From NCBI GenBank assembly GCA_027919835.1, contig JANVFP010000006.1, positions 930,001 to 994,000 of the forward strand: a stretch of DNA of 64,000 bases. The letters run 5' to 3'. Each line of letters opens with the position of its first letter. Position 1 is the first letter of the stretch. Both the position numbers and the translations under genes were made by a program. The notes under the pieces were generated by a model. It searched no databases, was not told the origin of the DNA, and was given only the letters and a program-made list of their open reading frames with translations. Shown one piece after another: positions 47,202-59,045 of this stretch. The stretch is from Lentinula raphanica. Lineage: Eukaryota > Basidiomycota > Agaricomycetes > Agaricales > Omphalotaceae.

Positions 47202-47698
47202 GGTTTCGTCTTCTTCGGTGGGCAGTGAGACTCAAGTAGATGTGAGTAGATGGTGGTTGCTAATGTGGAAGAGATGCTGTCCAGATTTCAATTATAGATC
47301 GCGTCGATGTTGAATTGTATATGTACTAGAGTACAATTACCTCGTGAGTCGTCCACTACTAACTCTGCGCCGGGTCTTGTATATTCTTGAAGGATTTGAT
47401 TGATTGTGAAAGCCAGATGGAAGCTGATGGAGGGAGAGATAGGGAGAGATCTACATAGGAGAGCGGCTATTTTGCAGATTATATCGGGCGCTTATAGGCG
47501 CTTATGGACTTTGGACAACAACAGTGATGGCTTCAGCTGTATCAACACCAATCGAAGGTATGTCAAGCAAACCTCGAAAGAAGAACATCATAATGATGTA
47601 TCCGATTTACGATAGAGCCAGACAGCATTAGGAAATGTTCGCACTGCAAGTACAAAGGCCCAGTGAACTCATTTCCGATCAAGAAAAATCTGACTTAC
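47202..47698. other. Annexin upstream region
   Basis: Promoter side of the annexin gene. Small open frames only; nothing else is recognised before the dispersed repeat starts at 47699. Confidence 0.45.
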
Positions 47699-47837
47699 TG
47701 AGGAGAGAGGCTAGCAAGGCTAGCTTCTCGGAGGATAAGATAAGCGAGGCGACGACGGCCGGTCCCGGCGCCTTGAGCGCTTAACTCCTTCCAACCGAGC
47801 CATCATCGCCGTCGACCTTGAACGCCGAATTTTGAGA
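47699..47837. repeat. Left part of dispersed repeat (139 bp, matches 49042-49180)
   Basis: From TGAGGAGAGAGGCTAGCAAG to CGCCGAATTTTGAGA it reads the same as 49042-49180, at an offset of 1,343 bp. It contains a near-palindrome, GAGAGGCTAGC-aag-GCTAGCTTCTC. Confidence 0.9.
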
Positions 47838-48059
47838 TTTCCTCGACCACTTTTCCCTTTATATGCATCAATCGAGTAGACTACGCGGCTTAGAACGGAC
47901 TGGACTAGCATACATGCATCAAAGTCGTCAGAACAGGAACAAAGCGGCCACTTCAGTCTTCTACGGAACTCAAGCTCATCCAGTATAAGGAAAAGAAGAT
48001 CACACGTATACGAGGCGCGGCTCGACGATGGCCATGACAATCTCTTTGTGGCTGGAGTG

Positions 48060-48790
48060 TCAGCCTCACAGCCTTACTCTGAATCCAACCTCAATCCCGA
48101 CTCTACCTCCAACCCAACTTCATTCCAACTCCAATCCATCGCTGAATTCCTCATCCCTCAAATCCCGATTCCTCGCTCCCTCAGCTCTCCAACTAGCAAC
48201 GACCCAATGCCTCCAACTCCTAACTCCTTGACTCACTAATTCCTCAATTCCTCAATTCTCAACTCTAAATTCAAAATTCCTCAATTCCTCGACTTTCAAC
48301 TCTGAATTCTCAATTCTCAATTCCTCAATTCCCAATTCCTCAATTCCTAACTCCTCAACGTCAACTTCTAACTCCTCAACTTCTAACTCCTCAATTCCGA
48401 ACTCCCAAGTCCTCGACCCTCAAAACCTTGTTCCTCGCTCTCCCAGCTTTTCAACTACTCAATCCCTTCAACATCCGACATCCGACTCCCTGCTTCCTTT
48501 ATTACTTGACTCTCGAGTCTCAACTCCCAATTCCTCAATTCCTGAACTCTTAATTCTCAGTTCCTTGACCTCCCTACTTACCAGCTTCTCAATTCCTCAT
48601 TTCTTTGACTCTGAACTCCCAATTTCTCAATTCCTTGACTCCTAACTCCCAGTCCCTCAATTCTTAATTCCCAATTCTTCAATTCCTAACTCCCAATTCC
48701 TCAACTCACCTGTCCTAACTACCAATTCATCAACTCCTCAGTTCTAACTACTAATTCCTCAACTCTGTCCTCCTATGATAACTCCCAATT
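48060..48790. repeat. CT-rich degenerate minisatellite
   Basis: About 700 bp of imperfect short units of the kind TCAATTCC, TCAACTCC and TAACTCC follow one another without interruption. The plus strand is strongly pyrimidine-biased (few G). The unit is about 8-9 bp but irregular. Confidence 0.85.
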
Positions 48791-48950
48791 CCATAAATTT
48801 CCAAATTTTCCAATTCCTCTGATCTCATATCAGTGTGATCATGTTCAAAATATTCGCCCTTCGCTCTATTTGGGGGGTCGAGTAGCCTCGGTGGAGCATT
48901 GGGCTCTGTCTGGGGTGTCCCGGCTACTCTCCCATTCATGGGTGGGTAAC

Positions 48951-49040
48951 GCGGGGCCAAGCCCCAGGCAAACCTTTCAATAAACTATATCCCTCAATTC
49001 CTATGTTCTCCGGCAAGAAGAAGCCGGGGGACTTATCTTA
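48951..49040. repeat. Right end of dispersed repeat (90 bp, matches 49269-49358)
   Basis: GCGGGGCCAAGCCCCAGGCA to GCCGGGGGACTTATCTTA repeats at an offset of 318 bp. It is joined directly to the full copy that starts at 49041. Confidence 0.9.
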
Positions 49041-49358
49041 TTGAGGAGAGAGGCTAGCAAGGCTAGCTTCTCGGAGGATAAGATAAGCGAGGCGACGACG
49101 GCCGGTCCCGGCGCCTTGAGCGCTTAACTCCTTCCAACCGAGCCATCATCGCCGTCGACCTTGAACGCCGAATTTTGAGACCCTCCCACCTCCCTGTAAC
49201 ATTGAACATTCTAGTGCCGTAGGCACTCCAGGCTTAAATTGACCGCTTTGGTGGGATTGCCCACCCTCGCGGGGCCAAGCCCCAGGCAAACCTTTCAATA
49301 AACTATATCCCTCAATTCCTATGTTCTCCGGCAAGAAGAAGCCGGGGGACTTATCTTA
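49041..49358. repeat. Dispersed repeat, complete 318-bp copy
   Basis: The left end matches 47699-47837 and the right end matches 48951-49040, which together define the unit. Diverged copies lie upstream of genes A and B, with fragments near 35.0 and 36.3 kb. It contains TTGAGCGCTTAA, cggccggtcccggcgcc and a cccaccctcgcggggccaag block. No protein-coding capacity was found apart from the end used by the next gene. Confidence 0.85.
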
Positions 49359-50521
49359 TCTCAAGAAATGCCTTGAATGTCATGCACGCAATCAGGCGAC
49401 TACAGCAAAGAGAAATGCAAGAGACGCGTCAAATGGTGGAAATTTCATAGCTTTACCAGCCAGTACTCCTTCGGAGACGCCAAAAGTACGAAAACGCGTC
49501 GATTGGGGCGAGTTCTTGGATTTTCTCGGCGAAGCCAACACGGCATCTCTTAGCGTTGATTACATGGTGGATCTAGGCACCCTGTGTTCTGACATGGAGG
49601 CTGCTTTTGAGGAGCAGAATGAGGAAGCTGGATCGGGGATAGAGAATACAGAACGATACAAAGACAGCCTTACCATTGGTGCAGTAGCGCGTCAAGTCGC
49701 GCGGAAAATATGGGATCAGACAGGATTCCGTTTCATGTACGTGAATATTGGACATCATATGTCCTACTGCTCATGCGACTCAGTTATAAGAGCTCCAGAC
49801 ACCACAACTCAGAGAAAGATATCAAGATGTTCCAGTTTTTCTGTGCCCAATTTGATGCAGAACAAGCACGGGTCGGAGGGTCAAACCTCCATGCAGACGT
49901 CCACAAACGGCGTTCGCGCGATAGAATGATTCGGCACAGTTGTGGAGGATGGCTGACCATCACTATGAGAGAGGGGACTCCTGGCGAAGCACGTATCCGT
50001 TTCACGCACCAGCATCATCCACCCTATGATGTTGGTTGTAATCCAGCCCACCAAGAAATAATTGAGGATATGCAGCATCACTCACCTTCGAACCATTCCT
50101 CCACTCTGTACGACATTCCCGGAATCCACGACGTATCCGTTTTGGATATGCCTGAAGTTACTACACCAACTGAGGAGATAGCTAAGGAAGAAAATTTGTC
50201 GGGTCCCTCCGCACCGGGTGCACAAGACAATTCGTCGTCATTTTCTAGCGACGAAGAGGGAGAGGGCACTGAACGTGTAAGTGGTATCTTCATGTTCTGA
50301 CATTTCAACATGACATTTGTTGTCCAGATATTCTTCAGTGAGGATACTATCCGGAGAGCAAGGAAAACTTTGAGCTCTTACTCAGTGTTGCACGCCAACC
50401 CCAGGGTGCCCATCCTAAGTTGGGACGGATCCTGAAAAGGACTTTCGATGAAGTAACAAGAGTCGGGGAGTATATTCAGAGAGAGAAACGAAGGCGGACG
50501 TCAAAATCGACGGGTCTTTGA
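49321..50521 (+). CDS. Hypothetical protein, possibly transposon-derived
   Basis: Exon 1 (49321-49736) starts MFSGKKKPGDLSYLKKCLEC and ends at GFRF. A 47-nt intron leads in frame to IYKSSRHHNSEKDIKMFQFF and CAQFDAEQARVGGSNLHADV, then HKRRSRDRMIRHSCGGWLTI and ARIRFTHQHHPPYDVGCNP. A second intron after GEGTE probably joins RYYPESKENFELLLSVARQP then RILKRTFDEVTRVGEYIQRE with a stop at 50521; reading through ends at 50300 instead. The Cys/His-containing middle recalls a large group of basidiomycete proteins of unknown function that I associate with mobile DNA. This is from memory only. Its first ~13 codons lie inside the dispersed repeat. Confidence 0.55.
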
Positions 50522-50801
50522 CGCGCTAATAGAGGAGACGTTTATGGTGCAAGAGCTTATAGACCCATGAGCTCCCACAACCTTCAGGTAGACTGATCAA
50601 CGATGTTTCAAACGCTTCTCCAATGCTTACATGTACCTACAAAATTCCTAGAAAGACACCCAATTAATAGTGATACAAAAAGCCGCCACGGCAATAAAAA
50701 CTACTTCCAACCATAAGTACAGTACAGTACAGTACTATTTCCACACTGTCATTTAATCCATTGCGCCTGCGCCTAACCTTTTTGACTGACCAACGGTTCC
50801 A

Positions 50802-52351
50802 TCACCGATTTGGCCGAAGGGTACTGAGATTCGACAAATCCAAATCAGGTGGACGATTGACACTGATGCTGTTCCCCATCGAGTTCGAACCAGCACGTGT
50901 ACGAGGACCAGTAGGCCTAGAGCGCGGGTCACCAGCATCAAGAATGGACACTCCCGGTCTTGCCTCAGACTCTGTAACAAGTCTCATAGATGCAACACGA
51001 GTTGTGATACCCGTCTGAGCCTGGGGTGTTATTCGGTGAGAACGCCGTGATGCTTGCGTCATGATATCAGGCCTTGGCCAAACACCTAGAGGCGGTGGTG
51101 ATTCGTGTGGAGAAAGCCCATCTCCGGAGACAATGGAAGATCGATGGGTGTTCTGTGGTTGAGTTGGCTGATTCGGCGTGAGAGAGGAACGCAAATACTC
51201 TGGGTAAAGGTTCTTTGGCCCTGCGCCTGCAGCAATCGGTGGACGTTGCAAGTCTGGCGCTTGTCGCGGTAACCTAGCAGGGAACTGAAAATGCTCGATT
51301 TGATAGTCCGGACTCAGCCCAGAACGATAGGCATAGGGCATAATATTTTCCACAGCATTCGTGTTCGGTCTCTGAGGCCGCGGTGCAATGATTGAAGAGA
51401 TAGATGGCGGTTTGATGAAACGTTTGAGGGATGACATGCGCGGCATCGGTGAGGTAGGCGGAGATTGTAGCCGAGCGTTGCTGTTGTGTCGATTATAGGA
51501 CGAGATGTCGTAGATGCTATAATACCACAATCGAGAATCACTTCCGGAACGGATGAAGACGGTGATGAAGATGGTAACAAAGTAGGAGAATACTTTTGGG
51601 AAATGAGAGTGATTCTCGAGATTTGGGATATATGCACTCACAGAGGATAGTGAAAAGCCAAGTGAACCCTTGGAGGACTTTGGTGGACGTACAGGCTTCG
51701 CTAGAGAGTTTACTTGTTCCTAAGCACAAATGCGTAAGTCAAGTCGATAACAGTTACAAGCAACTGAAGACCATACTTCTACACATCTGGGACGGCATGA
51801 GAGCAGTAACGACGGATGCAGCGCCTATCGAAAGATTATTAGTTGATGTAGAGTTCTCGTAAATAATCAGCATCGAGGTCCTTACTGATGTTCAGCAAGA
51901 AGAGAAATCCGGACCAAAGGCAGTCGAACCATACTCGACAGGTAAAAGCTTCCCTACGACCTACTTCAACGAAGATGCTGTAATGATAATTATCAGCACA
52001 AATTTTCTTGTCCTGATTTGAAGGAGTCGCCTGAACAGTGAATGCTCACATCGTGAAGACCGCTACAAGCGAAGATGCTCCAACAAAAATCACAAAACTG
52101 TCTACTTGGATGACTTGAGCCAAACTTGAAGCTGGTTGTGAAACGCATCGGTGTTAGAGCGGCGAAGGATGAGAAAGGTGACAGACTTTGTGAGGATTGT
52201 TGTGCAAAACCCAGGTTCCACACCGATACACTAGCAATCACAGCGCTGCATATGATGGATAGAGCTGTTCCAATTTCAGCTCAACATCTGTAGAAAAACC
52301 ACAAGACGCACCGAATACAAGATAGCGAAACCAAACAAAAGAATTGGGCAT
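50802..52351 (-). CDS. MARVEL-like four-transmembrane protein with long disordered tail
   Basis: The start is taken at MPNSFVWFRYLVFG (52351), the usual opening of fungal MARVEL tetraspans. The following exons give AVIASVSVWNLGFAQQSSQS, the helix SFVIFVGASSLVAVFTM, then FVEVGRREAFTCRVWFDCLW SGFLFLLNIS with the typical R-A-T-x-RVWF-x-LW pattern, then GAASVVTALMPSQMC and STKVLQGFTWLFTIL. The last exon (51641-50802 in part) is a Pro/Ser/Arg-rich cytosolic tail of about 200 residues (PRPQRPNTNAVENIMPYAYR). Such proteins sit in fungal plasma or secretory membranes; the role is not known. Exon borders are approximate. Confidence 0.65.
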
Positions 52352-53417
52352 GGTATATTGAATCAACTTGGCATATGAGATTGAGTGAGTAAAGAATGTG
52401 AGGGTGAGTTGATGCTGGTATGTTTCTTGACCGTTCGACGGCGGTGAGACTGAAGCTCCGCTCAGGAAAGGAATGGGATGGTTGAGAGCAGAAGAAAGAG
52501 TCTTCCCATCATCCAAATCTGTTTCACATCAGGAACGTTAGGAACATCGACTCCCGACGACGGCACTCTGGCGTTTCGGCACCTAGTCCGAATTGAATTC
52601 CGGTCAAGTGTGATACTTACAGGTGTGATAGATGGCTGATATCAGATATGCCATTGCCATAGCTTGCTCAATCACTAACAGCGAAGTTCATTCCAGGACT
52701 TACCGTATGTAATACATATGTAGCTCGTACCGTGTTGAAAATTTACAAGTCCAAAGTTGCTGTCAGGTCATGGCCGTTGGCAACATGATTGATCAATATT
52801 TGCCACTACATACTAGTAGTAAATCATGTAGCTAAAGCCTAATAAAGGTGTATGTATATCCCATTTCTCACTGATGCCAGGCCGGATAGCGTATAGTGGC
52901 TGCGTCTTCGTTTCGCTCCCAATCAGGTCACCTATTTGAGTCCCAACAACAAGGACAGGCTGCGATTGAGTAGAAGGTTTGAACTTTGAGGTCTATGAAC
53001 AACTTCGAACAAACATAGACTTCCGCACTTGCACACAGTAACACCCAGGTGTACGAACTGTTGATTAAAGACTGATTTGTGAACGTTGATATTACTTGCA
53101 TGGTGATATTGTAAAAATAATAATCCATGATCCAATAGATAGATCCGTTCTACGTTAACAGGATACAATAACAAGCATAGCAGTGAGCACAAGCAAGCAG
53201 TGAAAGGGAGCTCTAAGCAAAATACCACCATCGATACACATCCGCGCCTTCACCTTGTCGAAACATCCTACGCAACGGACCTTGTCACTTGAGTCCAGAT
53301 GATGCACGACCGCGGAGACTTTATGTTTTCTAGTTGTCGAAGGTGAGCCAGTGAACATCGAGATCGCTGTTGAGAGCATCAGGGATATTCATCGAAAGGT
53401 GCTCGTTGTTAACTGGC
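52352..53417. other. Intergenic region, about 1.1 kb
   Basis: Promoter of the tetraspan gene and 3' flank of the phosphatase-subunit gene, both on the minus strand. Open frames at 52928-53379 (minus) have no recognisable features. Confidence 0.45.
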
Positions 53418-56400
53418 TTAAGACATGACTGCCCGAGTAGGCGGCGGCTTGGAAAAGTTCGATGCAGCCAATGAGGTGGACACGGATCTTACTTTGTCCG
53501 TCCCCTGATAGCTATTTGCAGAAGGACTGAGACAATCAGCAACATATGACCTGACTTCATGTGAGCTGTCTTGGGAAAGAACGGGGATCACATCTAGGAG
53601 AGGTGAAGGAACAAATTTGGCGTTCTTCCTTGATTCGGCTGTTGAATGTTTTGAGCTATCGTGGTATGATCAGTGGTTCATGAGATAACATACCACAGAT
53701 GGATTCTATTATTCTGGCCACACCAATGCGAACTCCAACGATAGGATCAAAAGCAAGAGATGACAGAGTACGGCATAGCTCGTCATCAAGTTCCATTGAA
53801 GGACCGGTTCCCTCAAGTCTGGGAAGGAGAAGGGCTTGGTGGCAAGCAATGTATCTGTAAATCAAGCCACCGATCAGCTCATGCGCAGACCAAACTCATA
53901 ACGGAAAGACACGAACGTCATTCTCCTCCGCGACGTCTCGGAACGAGCCAAAGACAGGAAACCTATACGTAAACCCTCTAGGAAATTTTTGTCCTTGAAC
54001 GTCATCCAAAGGTTAGGTAGCTAGTAAAAGTTAGGAGTTCAAAGAGTGACGTAGTTAGGAGAATGCGATAAAACTCACAATCGAAATAGCAGCTGTCCTC
54101 ACAGTGTTCACTGCATCCGCTAGCGCGTGGAACAACAGCTTCATGACTATATCCATCACTTCCGAGCCGTCGACATTCAGGAGGTCGTTCAGACTCTTCG
54201 CAATTCCTTCCCTTTCACGCCAAGAAGTGAACACACCCGATGCCCATGCATCCAACAATGTCCGGAAAACCTCTAGTTGACCGTCGCGTGGAAGTGCGAT
54301 AACAAAAGGCACAAGGCAGTCAACCAGCTTCAACCGTACATCATCTTCTGGACTGCTGAACGCGCTATGCCAAACAGGCAAGAGATCCTGCTGTGCACGT
54401 TCTTTCCCCAATATCTTGGCCATTTCACCTAATGACGCCGCCAGCGTACGCTTGACTCCAGGGATTGAACTTTCAGCAAGCCACAGATAAGTATCGCGCA
54501 AGGCAGATGACCAGCGCAATCGTCCAACTGTTAATGTTACCGCAGGGAAATTAAATGCACATATGAGAGGTCGTGTGGGATCGGTATAAAACGCTTCCAG
54601 AGCTTCCCGTTTGTTAGACATACGCGGAGTCGGTTTGACTTGCTCCTCCTCAAACCCAAGTGGCTGTTGACCGTCTATGACACGGCGATCTTGTGTTCGA
54701 CCGAGAAACATCTTCAATAATTCTTCGGGCGGTGTTTGACTCTCCTTCATCTCGGTTTCCGCGAAATCGTGAACTATTTCTGGCTTGCCTTCTTCATGGA
54801 ATGTATAAATAACTTCCCCAAGAGCTTCGAGGACACCAGCGCGTACGTCAGCCCACTCGTCCATGCTCATAGGTATCATGATCTCCAAAGCCATCTGCCG
54901 GCGTTGTTTGAGCGGCAGACGTCCAAGTATGGTAGGTAGGGCAAACAACGAAGAATGGCGGACGTGATGTACAGGGTCTGATACAAGGTTTTGTAACGTG
55001 GGCATCTAGTCAAACATAATCAGCCGTTACGAAAACATACCTGTCATAGATCCTGATTGATACGTACCAAGATAAGCTGGACCATTTCTTCGGGAACCAC
55101 CTTGGCCAATGCCCCGAGAGCAAAACATGCCTCACGGCGAACCCAGAAGACAGTATCTTGAGAAACACGTTCAATCTCAGATACAAAAGCGTTGGTGTAT
55201 TCATTGTCGAGATATCCTGGTGAAATAGTTTAATTGGAAATGCTAAACGGTTCTGGATAAGAGACTCACCACTCGCGGCTACGGCAGCCATAAGACTCAT
55301 GCTACTCAGGCGCCCGATAGCGGCCTGGTCGCATTCACCTTCATCCATCTCGGAAGCCTCATATGAAGGCACTTCGCTTATGTTACTCGGTGAAAGCCTT
55401 AGCTCACCATGAGCATTCCGATCTTGCTGCAGCAGGAAATTAAAATTTGGAGAATAAGTGCCTTCAGTGGAAGACATAGGGGTGTCAGCTTGGTGGGGAC
55501 GTGGAGACGAAGATCGAGCGAGTGGTGTAACATCGGCGAGAGAGGATGAAGGAGAGGGACTCAGAGTTGTAACAGTGGAATCGGAAGATGAGTGAGAAGT
55601 TCGAGGAGAAGGATTGCTATGCGGAGAAATGCTCGCCTCAGAGCCGCTAGTGCTAATATCCGTCGTGGAGCTTGGCGTAGAACTCGAAGAGCCTGAACTA
55701 GATGTGCTCATCGGCGATCCACTGGACGTTACCTTGCTGGGAGCAACATAGGCCGACGATGGGAGGGATGGAAAATAAGGATTGTTAGTTTGCGATAGTT
55801 GCTTGGTTTCTGACCTAAAGAGAGGCTTATCGGGTTCTGGAACCTCGCGCTGGGGACTCAGGATTTGGAAACCCTGCGAGGGCTGCTGGAAAGGAGAAGA
55901 GTCATCCTCATCAACAATGATCTCGACCTGGGGTTCCAGAGTCAATCTAGGAGTCTCCTGTGTCTCCTGCTCAACGGCAGACTCTGTCAAGTGTTGAGTA
56001 GACGCGTTTTGTCCCTGCTCTTCGAGTGCATCTTCCGATTCGAGTCGACCCATCCCCACAACGACTTGAAAAAGGATTTCCTTCTCAACCAGTACGCGTT
56101 CTTCCTTTCCGAAAAGGCCTATGACGATATCGTCTTCGTCATCACTTTCTGAGAAAGCAATTGCAGACAGGTTGTGCGAGTTTTCTAGAGGAGGAGCATT
56201 TTGCACGCGGACGGTCGGAAAGTTCGATCCGATTTTTGACTCGTAGTCATTGACTCGTTTTATCCGCCCTAACAAAGCAACGACAGCATACCTGGTGGCT
56301 CCACCCACTAGCACATTGGGACTGAGCAGGAGGGTTCCAAGAATTGGAGTGAATGCTTGGACAGATATTGTCGGTATGCCCTCGTGATCAAGAAATTTGG

Positions 56401-57360
56401 GGGGATTCAGACTGTTCTCGTCGACTATGTCGCCCGGGACCAATTGACAATGCTGTAATAAAACACATTGGTCCAATAAGAAAATGGTGAATGTGACGTT
56501 ACTCACAGTGAAAAACCACCAGATGATGGAAACCAATTTGGAAGAGAAGGCCTCCTTGACCATCTCGTCTAAACGGAAAGCCAAACGTCAGAGCGATGTG
56601 CCAGACGCAATTGAGACCAAAGGGGATATAACGTACCCTCGTCCGTCGCCAGAGTAGTCAAGAGCGGCAAAACGTACTCGATCGCCTCATGTGGAGTCAC
56701 TTGTTCGAGTAGCTCGGGCAAGGCACTAGCGACAAAGACACGATGGAAAGACGATTTGCTCCGAGCGTAAAGATATATCCTTTCCAAAGTGTTCAAACCC
56801 TCATCATTCAATGAAGTATCATCTGGAGGCTCAGAAGGCTCCGGAAAAGCGTCATCCGTGGTTTGTAATGGAGAGGGATGAGGCAATATAGTTTCAGGCG
56901 ACGGCACCGGGCCAGGCGAAGGATATGAAGTAGTAGGAGGGTAAGGATTGGGTGGTGTATGAATAGAGAAAGGAGATTGAGAAGACGGTGCAAGAACGTG
57001 AGGTATGGCAATATGCGTGACAGGTGTTAGTGGAGGAGAGTGCGGAACCTGGCTCTGGAGTTGAGCGGGCGCCTGAGAAGCAGGTGATTCGACGATTGGC
57101 GTTGAGGGAGCAGTATAAAAGACAAGAGCAGGAGAAAACATGGGACTCTCGAACGGGTCGTCAAGCCTGTGAGAGGGAGAAGGAGTATATGAGATGTTGA
57201 TGTTAGAGAACGGAGAAGGCGGCATGGTAATATGTGTCGGACGAGCAGAGAGTGTTGAATTCATGGTGGCAGAATTATCTGGATTATTTGAAGTAGAAGT
57301 TGGAGGAGGCTCATCCGAGAGAGGAATGGATGAGCCAAAGGTTGACACTAAATTGCCCAT
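53418..57360 (-). CDS. HEAT-repeat protein, PP4 regulatory subunit 1-like
   Basis: It begins MGNLVSTFGSSIPLSDEPPP with a long Pro/Ser-rich region. The first helical block follows: NTLERIYLYARSKSSFHRVF and LPELLEQVTPHEAIEYVLPL. After the next exons come FTPILGTLLLSPNVLVGGAT, an acidic/Ser-rich insert (56.1-55.3 kb), then HEAT repeats (VFWVRREACFALGALAKVVP; DPVHHVRHSSLFALPTILGR; RQMALEIMIPMSMDEWADVR; RWSSALRDTYLWLAESSIPG). The end is RRMTYIACHQALLLPRLEGT, LAFDPIVGVRIGVARIIESI and a Ser-rich tail, with a stop at 53418. The helical arrangement with a long disordered insert matches the PPP4R1 family, scaffolds of protein phosphatase 4. The subunit identity is inferred from overall pattern. Confidence 0.7.
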
Positions 57361-59045
57361 GAGAAATCAGAAGGTTAGGGAGAGATTAAAAGCAGTACTC
57401 TGGAAAATAAACACGGGCTATGACGCAGGTAGGAGGCAGCAAGGCAACGTGCTGGACAACATAAACTTGATCTGCAAAATTCAGAAGCGAAAGAGGAAAA
57501 ATAAAACAAGAGCTCACTGTCGAGAGGACGACAAAAGTTTGTTAGTTGTCCAAGAATGAGCAGGACGGCGGCGGAAACGGCAGAAAAAGTCAACACATAC
57601 TCAGGCTCCAAAATTGATGAACGGAGGGGAAAATTGAAATTTGTCAGTGACCTCATCTCATGTGCTCAGGGCGCTTGATAAGATATGACGCCTTATTTCC
57701 CACGCTCTTAGGCGGTGCCGTAGGTTCACCAACCAATCAAATTATTTCTCAATTTATAGAGCATCCAATCAGATTCTAGAGCCAATCAGATTTCGCCAAA
57801 TCTCTACTATCTAGGTACATAAGCATTGGTCTAGACTCAGGACTGTATCCACAACGAGCTCTCCTCCTCCGAGTCGAGTTCTCTCCAAAGAAAATGCTCA
57901 ATTCTTGATACAATCTATGTACATATCTACAGACTCGGAGACGGCGAAGGTGGTAATCCGATCAGGATGGGGGAACAACGTACCTTTTGGTCCCGCTCCA
58001 GCAATTTCCGTTAACAACACTCTTCCGCATCCTAGCCACAGTCAAAACGTATCATTTCTTTGTTGCGGGATCGGTCAAGCGTTGAAAATAGCTACAGTAC
58101 CTACATGATACCATATCTTGCTTATGTTGCTGCTATGCCGGAAGTACACTGCTGGTTTTCAATTCCGCGGGTTGATTGCTTGCTGGTTTTTTAGTACATA
58201 ACTATTGCTCGTTCTCCGCGCAATACGGCCTACGCAGACAACTGCTAGTACAACGTAGCATGTCATTTCATCTATCGATGATCATAGAACAACTCGCCTG
58301 ACAGATATCAGGATATCTACCCAAGTCAAGAGGCCCAAACATACGGCAATCCAGGCGTTTGCAGCGCACGATCAAGTTATGTGAATCCAGAAAGTACGGA
58401 ATTGAGAGTGGAGTTAGAGGTCAAATGGGTGATTAGCATACTTGGTAAAGAGGTGTGGCACCAACGTTCCCATCGATGGCGAAACGATCATGATGATGTT
58501 TGCGAATGGGATGTCCGATGCATGAAACACTCCATGGCCGAGATTGAATTCTCTAGGATCATATCCTGTGCGTTGATAGGTGTTATCCGTTTGTGCTAGA
58601 GTAGAATCTAATCATACTGTCTGTAAACAGGTTGAGACAGTCGTAGCGGAGATATCATTCATGGCGACTTTTGGCTGTTCATGAATTACACCTCCGTTTA
58701 CTTTCCTCTTCAATGGAAGACTTGATCGGGGCCATGCAACGCGCATCTTTGAGGCGTAAAGCCAACATTTGAAACGAATTGCTCAGTCTTCTAAGATCTC
58801 CATAACGGCTGCAGAAGAAATTTTTCAGAGTACAGACAGTGTGGTATAGCTACCATCAATCATAGATTTTGATCCAATGGAAGACCTTCGATATCTGGGG
58901 TAGCGAGGATGAGGAGTCGATGGCATGATGGCTCTGTGTGAGCCAACGAGGAGGACTTCTCTTTCGTAGTTAGCACGGAGCGATAGAGTTGTGACAGCCT
59001 TGGTAAATTTCGAAAGTTCAATCTATGACAGTTTGTCTACCCAAC
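57361..59045. other. Intergenic region, about 1.7 kb
   Basis: The left end is the promoter of the HEAT-repeat gene. The rest is the 3' flank of aspartate aminotransferase and unassigned sequence. Open frames such as 58381-58599 (plus) show nothing recognisable. Confidence 0.45.
57733..57786. promoter_or_regulatory. Cluster of three CCAAT boxes
   Basis: CCAATCA occurs at 57733, 57765 and 57782, about 370-430 bp upstream of the minus-strand HEAT-repeat gene start. CCAAT clusters are bound by the HAP/NF-Y complex in fungi; the link to this gene is inferred from position only. Confidence 0.35.

Noticed and set aside
47699..49180. The two 139-bp direct repeats as LTRs of a small retroelement
   Set aside because: They are part of a 318-bp repeat whose right end is also duplicated; no primer-binding site, polypurine tract logic or target duplication was seen.
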